Source: Rubrobacter tropicus
GTDB taxonomy: Bacteria; Actinomycetota; Rubrobacteria; Rubrobacterales; Rubrobacteraceae
Length of the DNA: 64,000 bases
Reading direction: 5' to 3'
Assembly (NCBI RefSeq): GCF_011492945.1
Contig: NZ_CP045119.1
Span: forward strand, 2,294,001 to 2,358,000
Shown here: positions 10,001 through 17,696 of the stretch, piece after piece
Layout: every line of letters starts with the position of its first letter
Numbering within the stretch: position 1 is the stretch's first letter
The notes under the pieces: generated by a model
Database searches by the model: none
The model's input: only the letters and a program-made list of their open reading frames with translations
Told to the model about the DNA's origin: nothing
Program-made: the position numbers and the translations under genes

Positions 10001-10151
10001 TGGCAGCATCGCCGGCCACGAGATCGAGCACCCGATGGCGATAGTCATCCTCGGCGGCCTCATCACCTCGACGTTGCTGAACCTGTTCGTCCTGCCGTCC
10101 CTCTACTTGCGTTTCGGGAAGAGCAGGAGAGAGCTTGCGCGCATGAGTTAG
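7041..10151 (+). CDS. RND-family efflux permease (CzcA/CusA-like), copy 2
   Basis: 1036 residues, clearly paralogous to the permease at 3201 over its whole length: same opening (W-I-V-G-S-S-L-R-F-R), same V-D-V-F-P-E-F-A-P-P and Q-Q-V-E-E-L-I-T-I-P-L-E. This copy keeps the canonical D412-D413 pair in TM4 (G-V-V-V-D-D-A-I-I) and lacks the long C-terminal tail. ATG start with AAAGGTGG eight bases upstream, 16 bases after the adaptor-like gene. Two different permeases with one small adaptor suggests a heteromeric pump, as in MdtBC-type systems, or two pumps sharing one adaptor. A strong hairpin terminator follows. Confidence 0.88.
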   Translation: MRWIVGSSLRFRWLVIFAAAVLMIFGIGETRNADVDVFPEFAPPQVEIQTIAVGNSSQQVEELITIPLEDQLNGIPGLEEMRSKSVIDLSQIQLIFSRDTDLYEARQLVQERLTAASPDLPTWASPPFMMPPLSSTSRVMKIGISSDELNMREMSVVAYWKIRQELLRVDGVANVMIYGEQLQQQHVYVDPKKLADNGVSVEQVMKSTGDALDAGLLRYSEGAVIGTGGFVESNGQRLDVRNVLPIVRPDDLARVPLEGSDGTSLRLEDVATVDWGHQPLSGDAVINDGHGLMLIVQKFPNANTVEVTRGIEEAIDDMRPGLPAMQIDTTIFRPATFIELAINNLTRALLLGVVLVILILAAFLFEWRTALISLIAIPLSLLAAVLVLQELGAIINVMILAGLVVSIGVVVDDAIIDVENIVRRLRQNRSEGTGRTLISIVLDASVEVRTAITYATLINVVAVIPVFFLPGLSGAFFKPLVLSYGLAVLVSMVVALTVTPALCLILLSRGHRHHESPLLRVLKRGYGAFLARIIRTPRPAMGVATTCLLAGVLVVPTLGTILLPDFKERDFLMHWLTKPGTSQQEEYRISVRGCQDLREIPGVRNCGSHIGQAYLSDEPYGVDFGENWISVSPRVDYDKTLAAVQETVDSYPGIYRDVQTYLRERVKEVLTGTSEAIVVRIYGPDLDVLRAKADEITEQIAPIDGVIDAHPDFAEDLPHAEIEVDLAAAEEHGLKPGDVRRQAATLVASEEVGDIFRGGKAYDVHVWSTPETRHDFTSLRELPIDTPGGEQIRLEQVADVRLGPIPNAIERTQQSRRIDVGANVEGRDLGAVVADVEEQLAGVGLPREYHLEVLGESNELAEAQKNLLIYGVAAALAIFFLLQASFGSVRLAVLLFLTLPMALVGGVLAVWMGDGILSLGSLIGFLTVFGIAARNGILMISHFQHLEREEGEAFGPALVLRGAKERLAPILMTASATGLALVPLAVAGSIAGHEIEHPMAIVILGGLITSTLLNLFVLPSLYLRFGKSRRELARMS

Positions 10152-10176
10152 CGGACGCTGGCGACCAGCCGTCCTT

Positions 10177-10203
10177 GCGGCGAGGAGTCTTTCTCCTCGC
10201 CGC
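10177..10203 (+). terminator. Hairpin after the RND operon
   Basis: GCGGCGAGGAG-TCTTT-CTCCTCGCCGC is a perfect 11-bp stem with a 5-base loop, 25 bases after the second permease stop and 20 bases before the next start. It probably ends or attenuates the RND transcript before the lipoprotein gene. Confidence 0.65.
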
Positions 10204-10223
10204 CGACGTAAAGGAGACAAGGG

Positions 10224-11186
10224 ATGAAAATCCTTATCGCCATTGTTTTTGTCCCCCTGACGGCGCTTCTGGCCGCCTGCGGCGCGCAACAGGGCGCCAA
10301 TCAGGAGAGCGCCAACCGGGACGCCCAGACGAGCGCCGAGAGCACGCAGGCGGAGCACCTGACGGGAACCGCCGAGGAGTTCGACCGAGCGCAGTTCGAC
10401 AACCCCACGCAGATCGACAACGAGTACCAGCCCTTCGAGCCGGGGACGCAGTGGGTGTACGAGGGGGCCATCACCAACGAGGAGACCGGCGTTCGGGAGA
10501 AGCATCGCCTCGTCGTCACCGCCACCGACCTGACCAAGGTCGTCGACGGCGTGCGGACCCTGGTGGTCCACGACAAGGAGACCACCCAGGCGGGCCAGAT
10601 GCTCGAGCCTGAGGTCCGCTTCCACGCGCAGGACAACGAGGGGAACGTCTGGTACTTCGGCGAGTACCGCGAGGAGTTCGAAGACGGCAAGCTGGTCGAG
10701 CCCCGCGCCTGGGTCCCCGGCCAGAAGGGGGCCAGGGAGGGGATCTCCATGCAGGCAGATCCCCGGCCCGGCACGCCAAGCTACGCGCAGGGGTACGCGC
10801 CGAAGCCCGTAGTCTGGGTCGATCGGGGCAAGGTCTACGACGTGAACCGGAAGACCTGCGTCCCCGTCGGTTGCTACGACGACGTAGTGGTGATCGACGA
10901 GTTCGAGCGGACCAAGCCGGGCGCCTTCCAGCAGAAGTACTTCGCGCCGGGCGTCGGGGAGGTCAGGGTCGGCTGGAGGGGCGAGAAGGAGAAAGAGCGG
11001 GAGACGATGGTCCTGGTGGAGCGGCGGCACCTCGACCCCGAGGCCCTGGCGAAGGTAAGGCAGGACGCGATCGAGCTGGACCGCCGCGGCTACGAGCAGC
11101 CGAACAAGGTCGGACCCTTCTGGAAGTACACCAAGGAGGTCTACCGTCACACCCAACCGGTAGAGCGTACCTTCCAGGCGGAATGA
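10224..11186 (+). CDS. Lipoprotein of unknown function, paralogue of the one at 18242
   Basis: 320 residues. Signal peptide with lipobox (L-L-A-A-C at about 15-19), a Gln/Ser/Glu-rich linker, then a globular domain. Motifs shared in order with the 18242 protein: I-D-N-E-Y-x-P-x-E-P-G-T-x-x-V-Y-E, V-W-Y-F-G-E, G-I-x-M-Q-A-D-P-x-P-G and a C-terminal K-Y-x-A-P-G-V-G-x-V. It is longer, with a pair of Cys (K-T-C-V-P-V-G-C) and a charged tail. ATG with AAAGGAG upstream. I recognise no enzymatic motif. It could be a substrate-binding or sensor lipoprotein on the outer face of the membrane. The position after the RND genes may be incidental because a terminator intervenes. Confidence 0.7.
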   Translation: MKILIAIVFVPLTALLAACGAQQGANQESANRDAQTSAESTQAEHLTGTAEEFDRAQFDNPTQIDNEYQPFEPGTQWVYEGAITNEETGVREKHRLVVTATDLTKVVDGVRTLVVHDKETTQAGQMLEPEVRFHAQDNEGNVWYFGEYREEFEDGKLVEPRAWVPGQKGAREGISMQADPRPGTPSYAQGYAPKPVVWVDRGKVYDVNRKTCVPVGCYDDVVVIDEFERTKPGAFQQKYFAPGVGEVRVGWRGEKEKERETMVLVERRHLDPEALAKVRQDAIELDRRGYEQPNKVGPFWKYTKEVYRHTQPVERTFQAE

Positions 11187-11271
11187 TGCCGGGGCGCAGC
11201 TTGTGCCGGGGCAAGGGAGCGTAGGCGAAGAAAGGGAGAGCGTCAGCAGCGGCGTCGGCCGCAATTGACCA

Positions 11272-11300
11272 CGGCGTCGCCGACGAGCCGGGCGACGCCG
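11272..11300. repeat. 10-bp inverted repeat before the ABC gene
   Basis: CGGCGTCGCC and GGCGACGCCG flank a 9-base loop, between the lipoprotein stop and the ABC ATPase. It may be the terminator of the lipoprotein gene. A TTGACC sits directly to its left without a matching -10 box. Confidence 0.45.
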
Positions 11301-11364
11301 ACAAACCGGACGGTACCGAAGACCGGGCCCGGAAGTTGTTCTCGTATCGTATGGAGCGCGAACT

Positions 11365-12390
11365 GTGGCAAGAAGCAGCGATCATCTAGCGGTTTCGGAC
11401 AGAACTTCAGAGGAGGAATCGCATCTGCTGGTAGCCGAGGATCTACGGAAGTCCTACGGCGACAACCCGGCCCTGAAGGGCCTCTCTTTCTCGCTAAGGC
11501 CAGGCAGAATCCTGGGCTTTCTGGGCCCCAACGGCGCCGGCAAGACGACCGCCATCCGGATCCTGACCACCGTCTTAAAGCCCTCCGCGGGAGGTTTCTC
11601 CGTCAACGGCATCGGCCACGACGACCCGACCAGGATCCGCAAGATCATCGGCGTCTTGCCCGAAAGCCAGGGCCTCATCGAGGGCATGACGGGCGCCGAA
11701 ACCCTGACGTATTTCGGCAGGCTCTACGGCCAGAGGGCATCCGAGGCCAGGAGGCGCGCCGCGGGCCTACTGAGGGAGGTCGGCCTGGAGAACAGGGCAA
11801 ACTCCCTGGTGTCTACTTACAGCCGTGGGATGAGGCAGAGGTTGGGTATCGCCCGGGCGCTCATAAACGAGCCTGCGCTCCTGTTCCTGGACGAGCCCAC
11901 CCTGGGGTTGGACCCGAAGGGCCAGCGGGGGCTGCTCCTGCTGCTGAAGGACATCGCCCGCCGTCATGGCACGGGCATAATCCTGTGCAGCCACCTCCTT
12001 TCAGAGATCGAGGAGGTTTGCGACGACGTGGTCATACTGAGGTCTGGCGGGATCGTCGCCTCGGGCACGGTCTCCGAGGTGCTGCAAAACGCCCGCCACA
12101 ACAACGTGCAACTGCGCATCCCGGCGGACTTTGTAGAGCGGGCCACGGAGACGCTCGGGGCCTTGCCCGGCGTCCGGCAAATCTCCCGGAGGGGAACAGG
12201 CGAATCGCTCTACCGGCTTGACGTCGAGCTCGAGGACGTGGCGGGGCGGCAGGCAAAGGCGGACCTGAGAAACGGGATGTTGTCGGCCTTGATAGAGGCC
12301 CGGATACCGATACTCAACTACGATGCCGCGGGCGTCAGCCTCCAGGACGTCTTCCTTCAGCTTACCGACGAGGAGCAGGTAGAAACATGA
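11365..12390 (+). CDS. ABC transporter ATP-binding protein
   Basis: 341 residues with Walker A (G-P-N-G-A-G-K-T-T), signature Y-S-R-G-M-R-Q-R, Walker B (L-L-F-L-D-E-P-T-L-G-L-D) and a switch His (C-S-H-L-L-S-E-I-E-E), plus a 100-residue C-terminal domain typical of DrrA/NatA-like exporters. The first possible start is GTG at 11365 with no good ribosome site. A perfect AGGAGG at 11411-11416 lies eight bases before an in-frame CTG at 11425, just before the conserved domain, so the true start may be there. The stop overlaps the permease ATG (12387), so the two form an exporter operon. Export substrate unknown. Confidence 0.88.
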   Translation: MARSSDHLAVSDRTSEEESHLLVAEDLRKSYGDNPALKGLSFSLRPGRILGFLGPNGAGKTTAIRILTTVLKPSAGGFSVNGIGHDDPTRIRKIIGVLPESQGLIEGMTGAETLTYFGRLYGQRASEARRRAAGLLREVGLENRANSLVSTYSRGMRQRLGIARALINEPALLFLDEPTLGLDPKGQRGLLLLLKDIARRHGTGIILCSHLLSEIEEVCDDVVILRSGGIVASGTVSEVLQNARHNNVQLRIPADFVERATETLGALPGVRQISRRGTGESLYRLDVELEDVAGRQAKADLRNGMLSALIEARIPILNYDAAGVSLQDVFLQLTDEEQVET

Positions 12391-13830
12391 CGACTACAGC
12401 GGAACGCGTCGAGCGCAGGTCTTCGGGTCCGGCGGCGCCGGGGTGGGTCGTGATCGCGTTGCGGGAGCTCTCGGCCCTGTGGCGGGGAGGAAGGATTCTG
12501 GTCCTGATCATCCCGTTCAGCATGGTGCTGAGCGCCATATCCTACCTTCTGGCGACCAACAACGAGCTGAACCTGATCCCCCCGAAAGAGATGGTCCTCC
12601 TGGTCCTGCAGGTCAGCCTGGCGGTCAGCATCCTTATCACCCTGATCCTCGGCGCCAACGCGATCAGCGGCATGCGGGAGAACGGGACGCTTGAGAGCCT
12701 GCTGGTAACGCCTGTAAGTCGCCAACAGATCGTTCTGGGCAAGTTCCTGGCGGCCCTCTCCCCTGGCCCGTCATGCTTGCCGTCGCCGCCCCTACGCGGC
12801 GATACTCTCCCCCGACGCCCGCTTCTTCTGGCTCTCGTTGTCGGTGTTCGCCCTCGTGGGCAGCCTGCTCGTGATCCTCTCCGCGGGCTTCGGCCTGCTC
12901 GTCAGCATCTACTCGAACTCCAACAAGTCGAGCCTGTCGGTGAGCCTGGTAGTCCTTCTCCTGTCCATGTCGTTCACCCAGTTGCCGGGCACCACGCAGA
13001 CGGGCAACATCGCGCGGTTGTTCAAGCGCATCAACCCGATGGAGTCGACGTGGCACTTCACCGAGAAGGTGCTCGTCAACAACAGGACGATCTCCGAGAT
13101 GACCAGCATTACGGGGCCGGAAGGCAACTGGCTCTTGTCGCCGCTCTTGCTGACGGGGCTGGTACTGGGCCTGCTCTTCGTCTACAGGCCAAAGCTAAAC
13201 CTCGAAGGAAAGCTGGACCTCGACGAGATCCTGGGCCTGTTTCGCAGAAGGCAGTCGGCAGCCCCGGTGGTCTTCTTGCTGGTCCTGGCAGGCTCCCTCT
13301 TGTTCACGCCGGGCGCCCTCGCCCAGAACGTGGTGAAGCAGGACGTCGGGATCTCGATCGACAGGTCCTACGAGACGCGAAGGACCGGAGACATATTCAA
13401 CTTCACCACCAGGGTAAAGAACAACGAACCCAGCCAGCAATCCGCGCCACTGGTGGTTGCCATGAACATAGTAAACCTCGGAAGCGGAGAGCCGGTCGAC
13501 CCGGAGGATTGGTCCCCGGAGCGACTGCAGGCCCTGGACCCGCTCGCGCCCGGGCAGGCTTCCGAGTTGCACTGGGAGGTGGACCCGATCCTTGAGGGCG
13601 ACTACCTCGTCTACATGGTGCTTGCTCCCAAACCGGGCGGCAAGACGTCGACCAGCCAACCGGTAACGACACCGGCCATCCACCTGACTGTCACGCGATA
13701 CACCTGGCTAAACCCGGGGAACGTCGTGCCGCTGGCGATCGGCATGCCCCTCGCTTTGACGGCGATGTGGATAGGCCTGAGAGCCCTGCGGCGCAGGGAG
13801 ATCGGACGCGTCTCCCCCACCCCGGGGTAG
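12387..13830 (+). pseudogene. ABC-2 permease with extracytoplasmic C-terminal domain, two frameshifts
   Basis: Frame 1 encodes the N-terminal part (membrane segments about 40-58 and 68-90, N-G-T-L-E-S-L-L-V-T-P, K-F-L-A-A-L-S). At about 12760 the sense continues one frame over (W-P-V-M-L-A-V-A-A-P), and at about 12797 it moves again (Y-A-A-I-L-S-P-D-A-R-F-F-W) and runs to 13830. Adding one C to each of two CCCC runs restores about 481 codons. The C-terminal half has a signal-like segment, a beta-rich outer domain and a last membrane helix. Two one-base losses 37 bases apart in the same kind of run suggest sequencing error, but a real double mutation is possible. Partner of the ATPase at 11365. 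Confidence 0.7.
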
Positions 13831-13888
13831 ACACAGATCCAGGACCTCGAAGCGGTTTTGCAAAGTGGGTGGACCCGCTTGCAAAGCT

Positions 13889-13935
13889 TCAGCGGTCAAC
13901 TTTCAGCTGAGGACAAGAAGCTGATAGCTGACCGC
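13889..13935. repeat. Family 1 element A: heptad units
   Basis: Units of the form NGCTGAN in both orientations: GTCAACT and TTCAGCT (13895-13908, reverse complement AGCTGAA), then AGCTGAT and AGCTGAC (13919-13932). They lie between the convergent ABC and kinase genes and run into the terminator hairpin that follows. Confidence 0.65.
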
Positions 13936-13970
13936 GCGGGCTGCGGAGGCATTGAGCCTCCGCAGCCCGC
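13936..13970 (-). terminator. Perfect 15-bp hairpin ending the two-component operon
   Basis: GCGGGCTGCGGAGGC-ATTGA-GCCTCCGCAGCCCGC is perfect over 15 bp, one base beyond the kinase stop. Read on the minus strand the apex is GGC-TCAAT-GCC, the same apex as the hairpin at 28039-28073. It can serve the convergent ABC transcript too. Confidence 0.75.
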
Positions 13971-13971
13971 A

Positions 13972-15387
13972 TCAGAGACCCGGTTCCCGCGGGCCGGGGG
14001 ACTTCTTCGGTAGGCGTAGCGTGAAAGTGGAGCCCTCGCCTGGCTTGCTGCTCACCTCGACGGTACCGCCGTGGGCCTCGGCGATCTGGCGCGCGATGGA
14101 GAGTCCCAACCCCGCGCCGCCCTTCGTACGGGACGGGTCGGCCCGGTAGAAGCGCTCGAAGACGAAGGGCATCTGGGAATCGGGGATGCCGATTCCCGTA
14201 TCGGAGACCTCGAGCTCCGCCCGGCCGTCCCTCTCGCGCACCCGCACCGTCGCCTTGCCCCCCTCGGGCGTGTACTTCACGGCGTTGTCCAGGAGTATGC
14301 CCGCCAGCCGCAGGATGCTGTCGCGGTCGAAGGTTGCCATGACCGCGCGCGCGGGACGGGCGTACTCGACGGACGTTCTCCCGTCGGCCGTGGCCCTGGC
14401 CGTTTGGACCGCCTCTTCGGCGACGGCGGCGAGGTCGTGGCGCCCGAACTCCAGGCCGCCTCCTTCGTCGCCGCGGGTGAGGGCCAGGAGGGATTCGACG
14501 AGGTCGCCCATCCTCGCGGCCTCCCGCCGGATGGCGCCGACGCTCCGTCTTGCCCTCTGCGGGTCCTCTTCGAGCGCCCACTCGTCCAGCATCCTGGCGT
14601 GACCGCTGATGGAGGTGAGCGGCGTGCGCAACTCGTGGCTGGCATCGGCGGCGAAGCGGCGCTGGCGCTCCAGGGCCTCCTCCCTGCGAGCGAGGGCGGC
14701 TTCGAGGCGCGAGAGAAGACCGTTTATGGTGATGGTGAGACGCCCGACCTCGTCTTTGGGGTTCGCCACGGGCAGCCGTTTGGAGAGGTCGCCCTCGCCC
14801 ATCTCCCGGGCCGCGCTCGTCACCGCCCCGACGGGCCTCAAGGCCGCCCGCGCCAGGAAGTACGCGCCGCCGATGGACAAAAACAGGGCCGCGCCGATGC
14901 CGGTCGCCAGCACGGTCGCGAAGACCTCGAGCGTCTCCTGGGCGGGCTCGTAGGACTTGCCGGCTTCAAGCACCCGCGCGGGACCGTCCTCCGGGTCTAC
15001 CGGCACGGCGTAGACGTAGTCGGGCTCCTCGGAGGAGAGCTCCGCCGTGCCGCCCTCGGGTTCCCCGGAGCCGAGCGCCCGTTTCCAGACGGAGTCCCTG
15101 GCCTCTTCGTTCTCCGAAAGGTTCGGTGTCTGGTTGAGGATCCTGCCCTCCCCATCCCTGACGATGAGGAAGACGCCGTCCGCCGTGAGCTGCCCCGCGT
15201 CGTCGTCCAGGGGATCTTCGCCGTCCTCGAGTGCCCTGGCGGCCGCGACGGCGCGGACGCGGGCGGTGTCCTCGACACCCGAGACCAGGGCCTCACGCAA
15301 CAGCAGGTAGAGCGAGAGGCCGAGCGCCAGGAGGATGGCGCCGATGATAAGCGCGTTGAAGAGCGTCAGGCGCCGCCGGATCGACAA
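13972..15387 (-). CDS. Sensor histidine kinase (HAMP, HisKA, HATPase_c)
   Basis: 471 residues. TM1 at about 9-30, an extracytoplasmic loop of about 120 residues, TM2 at about 155-178, HAMP (about 180-235), phospho-acceptor H251 in the H-box (D-A-S-H-E-L-R-T-P), N-box (L-D-N-A-V-K-Y-T-P), and G boxes (D-T-G-I-G-I and G-A-G-L-G-L-S-I). It is a classical membrane-bound kinase that senses an envelope or external signal and phosphorylates the regulator encoded seven bases upstream. Its gene follows PAP2 and the regulator in one operon and ends at a perfect hairpin. The signal is unknown. The neighbouring phosphatase hints at cell-envelope stress, which is inference. Confidence 0.92.
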   Translation of the reverse strand: MSIRRRLTLFNALIIGAILLALGLSLYLLLREALVSGVEDTARVRAVAAARALEDGEDPLDDDAGQLTADGVFLIVRDGEGRILNQTPNLSENEEARDSVWKRALGSGEPEGGTAELSSEEPDYVYAVPVDPEDGPARVLEAGKSYEPAQETLEVFATVLATGIGAALFLSIGGAYFLARAALRPVGAVTSAAREMGEGDLSKRLPVANPKDEVGRLTITINGLLSRLEAALARREEALERQRRFAADASHELRTPLTSISGHARMLDEWALEEDPQRARRSVGAIRREAARMGDLVESLLALTRGDEGGGLEFGRHDLAAVAEEAVQTARATADGRTSVEYARPARAVMATFDRDSILRLAGILLDNAVKYTPEGGKATVRVRERDGRAELEVSDTGIGIPDSQMPFVFERFYRADPSRTKGGAGLGLSIARQIAEAHGGTVEVSSKPGEGSTFTLRLPKKSPGPREPGL

Positions 15388-15394
15388 GGACCCT

Positions 15395-16072
15395 CTACGC
15401 CCCTTTCAGGGCGTACCCCGCGCCCCTGACGGTGTGGATCAGCTTCTGCTCCCCGGCCACGTCCACCTTCTTCCTGAGGTACGCGACGTAGACCTCCACG
15501 GCGTTGGTGGTGACCCCGAAGTTCTGGTCCCACACCTGGCTGAGAAGGAGCTCCCGCGAGAGAACCCGCCTGGGGTTGCGGGCCATGAACTGCAGCAGGT
15601 CGTACTCGCGGGCGGTAAGCTCGATCTCGCGCTCGCCGCGCCTGACCTCGCGCGTGGCCGTGTTCACCTCCAGGTCTGCGACCACGAGCACCTCCTCCCC
15701 CTCCGCGCGCCTCAGCAGGGCCCGGATGCGGGCGAGAAGCTCGTCCATGTCGAACGGCTTGGTGACGTAGTCGTCGGCGCCGAGGTCGAGGCTGTGGACC
15801 TTGTCTAGCGTGGCGTCGCGGGCGGTGAGCATGATGACCGGCACCCGGTTGCCCTCGTGCCTGAGCTCCTTCAAGACCCCCACCCCGTCCAGTTTCGGCA
15901 GCATGATGTCCAGAAGCACGAGCTCGGGCCTGAACCGCCGGGCCTCCTCGAGGCCGGAGGGACCGTCGTAGGCGCAGCGTACGCGGAAGCCGAGGCGCCC
16001 TAGCTCGGGCTCGACGAAGTCGGCGATCGAGCGGTCGTCTTCCACCAGGAGTATGCGAGTGCCTGACCTCAT
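15395..16072 (-). CDS. OmpR/PhoB-type response regulator
   Basis: 225 residues from the ATG at 16072, preceded by GAGGAG. The receiver domain (about 5-118) has the acidic pocket V-E-D-D, phospho-acceptor D55 (L-L-D-I-M-L-P), and K-P-F near 107. The C-terminal winged helix (about 130-222) has the usual E-Y-D-L-L-Q-F-M and V-x-V-Y-V-A-Y-L-R-K-K recognition region. A longer reading frame to 16195 exists but the extra part is not family-like. It acts as a DNA-binding activator or repressor under the kinase encoded next to it. Confidence 0.93.
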   Translation of the reverse strand: MRSGTRILLVEDDRSIADFVEPELGRLGFRVRCAYDGPSGLEEARRFRPELVLLDIMLPKLDGVGVLKELRHEGNRVPVIMLTARDATLDKVHSLDLGADDYVTKPFDMDELLARIRALLRRAEGEEVLVVADLEVNTATREVRRGEREIELTAREYDLLQFMARNPRRVLSRELLLSQVWDQNFGVTTNAVEVYVAYLRKKVDVAGEQKLIHTVRGAGYALKGA

Positions 16073-16082
16073 CTGCTCCTCG

Positions 16083-16706
16083 TCACCTTCCCAACCGGTA
16101 TTGTACTTCCTGGTCCTCCTCGTGATGACCGCCCGTCTTGCCCGGAGGTCCAGGTCTCCCCGTCCGGCTCGCGAGGCCCGCCACGCACCGGGCACCTATC
16201 CAGCCGCAGGCGATCCCGAGGCCCGCCCCCGCCAGCACGTCCGTCGGGTAGTGGACGCCGACGTAGACGCGCGAGTAGGAGATGGCGGCGGCGAGGGCGA
16301 GCATGCCCCATCCCCAAAACGGCACCCGCTTCAGGGACCACCTGGCAACCAGCACGACGCCGGTGGCGGCGGAGAAGGCGCTGGCGGCGTGCCCGGACGG
16401 GAACGCGTAGGAGCTCGGCCTGGGGACGAGCAGCCGCGCATCCAGCGCGGAGGCCAACGGTCTCGGCCGCACGGTGAGCTCCTTGAGGACATCCGAGGCC
16501 CCGTGACCCAGGATGAGCGCGAACAGACCGGCCAGGGCCACGACGCGTCCCGTCCGCCCGCCGAAGACGGCGATGGCCCCGAGCAACGCCAGCCAGACCG
16601 CGCCGGAGTTCCCGGCCCGGCTCAGGGTCGTCATCAGCCAGTCGAGCGCCGGGGCCGTCCACGACCCGTTGATCGAGTGGAAGAGGGCCTGATCCCAACC
16701 GGCCAT
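16083..16706 (-). CDS. PAP2-family membrane phosphatase
   Basis: About 207 residues from ATG 16706 (a longer frame reaches 16820). All three PAP2 motifs are present: K-E-L-T-V-R-P-R-P, P-S-G-H-A-A-S-A-F, and S-R-V-Y-V-G-V-H-Y-P-T-D, with five to six hydrophobic segments around them. Such enzymes remove phosphate from lipid phosphates such as undecaprenyl pyrophosphate or phosphatidic acid at the outer face of the membrane. Undecaprenyl pyrophosphate recycling would fit the cell-wall genes elsewhere in the window but is not proven. The stop is ten bases before the response-regulator start, so they are likely co-transcribed. Confidence 0.85.
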   Translation of the reverse strand: MAGWDQALFHSINGSWTAPALDWLMTTLSRAGNSGAVWLALLGAIAVFGGRTGRVVALAGLFALILGHGASDVLKELTVRPRPLASALDARLLVPRPSSYAFPSGHAASAFSAATGVVLVARWSLKRVPFWGWGMLALAAAISYSRVYVGVHYPTDVLAGAGLGIACGWIGARCVAGLASRTGRPGPPGKTGGHHEEDQEVQYRLGR

Positions 16707-16728
16707 ATAGGGATCCGGGTCCCTACTC

Positions 16729-17625
16729 TTACCTCTGGCCCCGCGGGGCGCGGGCCGGTTCGTTTGTCCGAGACCGCGTTCCCAGCGGTTCCCGGGGGTC
16801 GAAACCTTCGCGCCCGGCAAGCCACCCGCCCCCTTCCGGCGAGACGCCGCGGGCGGCGAGAGCGGCGAATACCCCCGCGATTACCGTGAACGCCGCCAGC
16901 CCCCCGACGTGCGGAAGCTGTAGCAAAAAAGCCTCCTTGCCCACGATAACGTTCTCGAGCGCGAGCCTCGCTTGCGCGACGGGACTCAAGGCGTTGTAGG
17001 CGCTGGCGAGCCAGCTCTTCTGCAGCGCGGCGCCGAGCAGGGCCGGGGTCACCATCACGAGCAGCACGGCCATGGAGGCGAGCATCACCCCACGCCCGGA
17101 GCGCGAGAGGGCGCTTATGCCCACGGTCAGGGTCGCGAAGCCCGCCACGCAGAAGGTGCCCAGGACGAAGGTGTAGATCAACACCGCCCACGGGACGCTT
17201 GCGCCGATGCCGGCCACAAGGACGTAGGGGACGGAGATGGCGAAGACGAGAAACCACGTCGCCAAGGCTCCCCAGACCTTGCCCAGGAGCGGCGCCCCAC
17301 GCTTCGCAGGGGTGAGCAGCCCGCCCTCCAGCGTCGCCCGCTCCTTCTTGCCGGACACGGGGTCCGCCGCAAAGACGCCGGCCACGAGGAGGCCCAGACC
17401 TATAGCGAGGCTCGCCACCGTGTAGAGGACTTCGTCCTGCCCCGAGGACGAAAGCTCTTTGTCCGTGAGCAGGAGATCCGAGCTCACCAGGTTCAGGACG
17501 ACCGCGGTGAGCACGGCCCACATCGACCCTCTGACGCCGTAGAGGTTCCGTCGCGCCTCCCCGGCACCGATACGGGCGGAGTCCTTCAGGAAGGAACCTC
17601 CCACAACAGCGGCCGACGCGTCCAT
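16729..17625 (-). CDS. ABC-2-type permease without an adjacent ATPase
   Basis: About 298 residues from ATG 17625, which has a strong AGGAGGTG. An open frame continues upstream but belongs to another, broken gene. Six hydrophobic segments are visible. Between TM2 and TM3 comes D-P-V-S-G-K-K-E-R-A-T-L-E-G-G-L-L-T-P, the coupling-helix region typical of ABC-2 and NatB-like permeases. No ATP-binding gene adjoins it. The ATPase at 11365 is the only exporter-type ATPase nearby apart from ftsE, so sharing is possible but unproven. The C-terminal 40 residues are hydrophilic. Confidence 0.75.
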   Translation of the reverse strand: MDASAAVVGGSFLKDSARIGAGEARRNLYGVRGSMWAVLTAVVLNLVSSDLLLTDKELSSSGQDEVLYTVASLAIGLGLLVAGVFAADPVSGKKERATLEGGLLTPAKRGAPLLGKVWGALATWFLVFAISVPYVLVAGIGASVPWAVLIYTFVLGTFCVAGFATLTVGISALSRSGRGVMLASMAVLLVMVTPALLGAALQKSWLASAYNALSPVAQARLALENVIVGKEAFLLQLPHVGGLAAFTVIAGVFAALAARGVSPEGGGWLAGREGFDPREPLGTRSRTNEPARAPRGQR

Positions 17626-17696
17626 CGCGACACCTCCTCTCCCCCCTCCAGCCCCGTGCGGCCGGTGGAGACCTCCTCCGCTAAAGGGGCGAGCCG

